Positions 5,111 to 5,768 of a stretch of DNA of 5,768 nucleotides are shown piece after piece. The translations under genes and the position numbers were made by a program. Below the pieces are notes generated by a model that did no database searches, had not been told where the DNA came from, and was given only the letters and a program-made list of their open reading frames with translations. Position 1 is the stretch's first letter; each line of letters opens with the position of its first letter. The stretch lies in the NCBI GenBank assembly GCA_964538675.1, contig CAZIGM010000078.1:1-5768 (forward strand), in the 5' to 3' direction. This DNA is from CAZIGM01 sp964538675. Lineage in GTDB: Bacteria; Bacillota; Bacilli; Tepidibacillales; Tepidibacillaceae.

Positions 5111-5674
5111 ATGCTCGAACATAAAGGTACACAAGATATTCATACAAATAGATTACTACTAAGAAGATTTTTTGAAAGTGATGCGCAAATGATGTTTGAT
5201 AATTGGGCTAACGACCATGATGTCACTAGATATTTGACTTGGCCTACACATAAAGATGTAGAAATTTCAAAGTCAGTTTTAGCTGAATGGATTGATTCAT
5301 ATGAAAATAAGGAATTTTATCAGTGGGCAGTTGTACTAAAAGATATTAATGAAGCTATAGGCTCAATATCTGTTGTAAATCTATCGAACAACAATGAACA
5401 TTGTGAGATAGGCTACTGTATTGGAAAGTTGTTTTGGGATAATGGAATAACAACGGAAGCATTAAAAGCCGTAATATCATATTTATTTAATGAAGTAGGA
5501 TTTGAGAGAATAAGTGCTATACATCAGTCAGAGAATATTGCATCAGGTAAAGTAATGAAGAAAGCTGGTATGCAATATGAAGGTAGAAAGAGAAAGTTTC
5601 ATAAGAATCTTAATGGAGAATTTGTAGACTGTGATTCTTATGCTATATTAAGAGATGATAATAAAGAAAAATAA
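5111..5674 (+). CDS. GNAT family N-acetyltransferase (RimJ/RimL type)
   Basis: This 187-residue cytosolic enzyme is predicted to transfer acetyl from acetyl-CoA to an amine. It has the Acetyltransf_3 layout: the N-terminal strand TNRLLLRRFFESDAQMMF (about 12-29), WAVVLKDINEAIGSISV (72-88), EIGYCIGKLFWDNGITTEAL (99-118), which holds the acetyl-CoA pyrophosphate loop (WDNGIT), and the late motif SENIASGKVMKKAGMQYEG (140-158) with the conserved Asn and Ser of the family. The length is typical. The substrate could be a ribosomal protein N-terminus, an antibiotic or a small amine; the sequence does not decide. GAAAGG at 5095-5100 lies ten bases before the ATG, and GAGAGG sits almost against it. 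No good promoter is seen in the 150 bases upstream. Like the other genes here it is monocistronic. Confidence 0.9.
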   Translation: MLEHKGTQDIHTNRLLLRRFFESDAQMMFDNWANDHDVTRYLTWPTHKDVEISKSVLAEWIDSYENKEFYQWAVVLKDINEAIGSISVVNLSNNNEHCEIGYCIGKLFWDNGITTEALKAVISYLFNEVGFERISAIHQSENIASGKVMKKAGMQYEGRKRKFHKNLNGEFVDCDSYAILRDDNKEK

Positions 5675-5683
5675 TTAATGACA

Positions 5684-5745
5684 GTGGAATAGTCCACAGC
5701 GTAACACCATTTAGCTAACCGAGACCAGCTAAAGAAAGTCAAGTA
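5684..5745 (+). repeat. Structured intergenic repeat downstream of the GNAT gene
   Basis: This segment holds GTGGA-ATAG-TCCAC (5684-5697), a perfect 5-bp hairpin, and TTTAGCT/AGCTAAA (5710-5716 and 5727-5733), a perfect 7-bp stem. The segment from 5702, AACACCATTTAGCTAACCGA, resembles the middle of the 200-bp element (AACACATCTCTTTCGCTAAC from 3379), sharing GCTAACCGAG exactly. Its end carries the ACCAGCTAA-N5-GTCAAGTA motif also found at 4228-4249. It therefore links the two repeat types in this window. No T-run closes either hairpin, so a standard terminator is not supported. Confidence 0.5.
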
Positions 5746-5768
5746 TTTTTATATAATAGGTTATTAAT

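Overview
The window is AT-rich DNA with AGGAGG-type ribosome binding sites and TATAAT promoters. Its proteins look like those of a low-GC Firmicute, most likely Clostridium or a close relative. This is judged from composition and protein style only.

Layout. (1) Bases 1-326 are a minus-strand remnant of an IS110-family transposase gene, cut by the window edge. It is interrupted at a TTGAT by a 110-bp insert that looks like a miniature IS200/IS605 (TnpB-associated) element. (2) Bases 382-774 encode an ACT-domain protein. It is followed by what looks like the decayed end of an intergenic repeat. (3) Bases 961-1980 encode a DUF2804 protein. (4) Bases 2146-2665 hold a decayed minus-strand 3' end of a fused TRAP-transporter permease gene, with one frameshift and one stop. 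(5) Bases 2729-3196 encode a NUDIX hydrolase, followed by a 200-bp structured element (3281-3480) whose ends are imperfectly inverted. (6) Bases 3566-4215 are a two-gene operon: a small DUF5678-like protein and a retropepsin-like aspartic protease, overlapping by ATGA. (7) Bases 4341-4757 are a second IS110 transposase copy on the minus strand. It keeps its start, ribosome site, N-terminus and C-terminus but has lost its middle. About 200 bp of folded non-coding sequence precede it, where IS110 elements carry their bridge RNA. (8) Bases 5111-5674 encode a GNAT acetyltransferase, followed by hairpins and a motif also found after the protease gene.

Most intact genes form no shared pathway. They are self-contained small genes of types common in accessory DNA (ACT, NUDIX, GNAT, DUF and protease pair), all on the plus strand and separated by related non-coding segments. 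The most interesting reading is an array of single-gene cassettes bounded by structured, attC-like repeats, later damaged by IS110 and IS200/IS605-type insertions. That reading is inference: no integrase is visible, and the repeats do not match the classical attC consensus.
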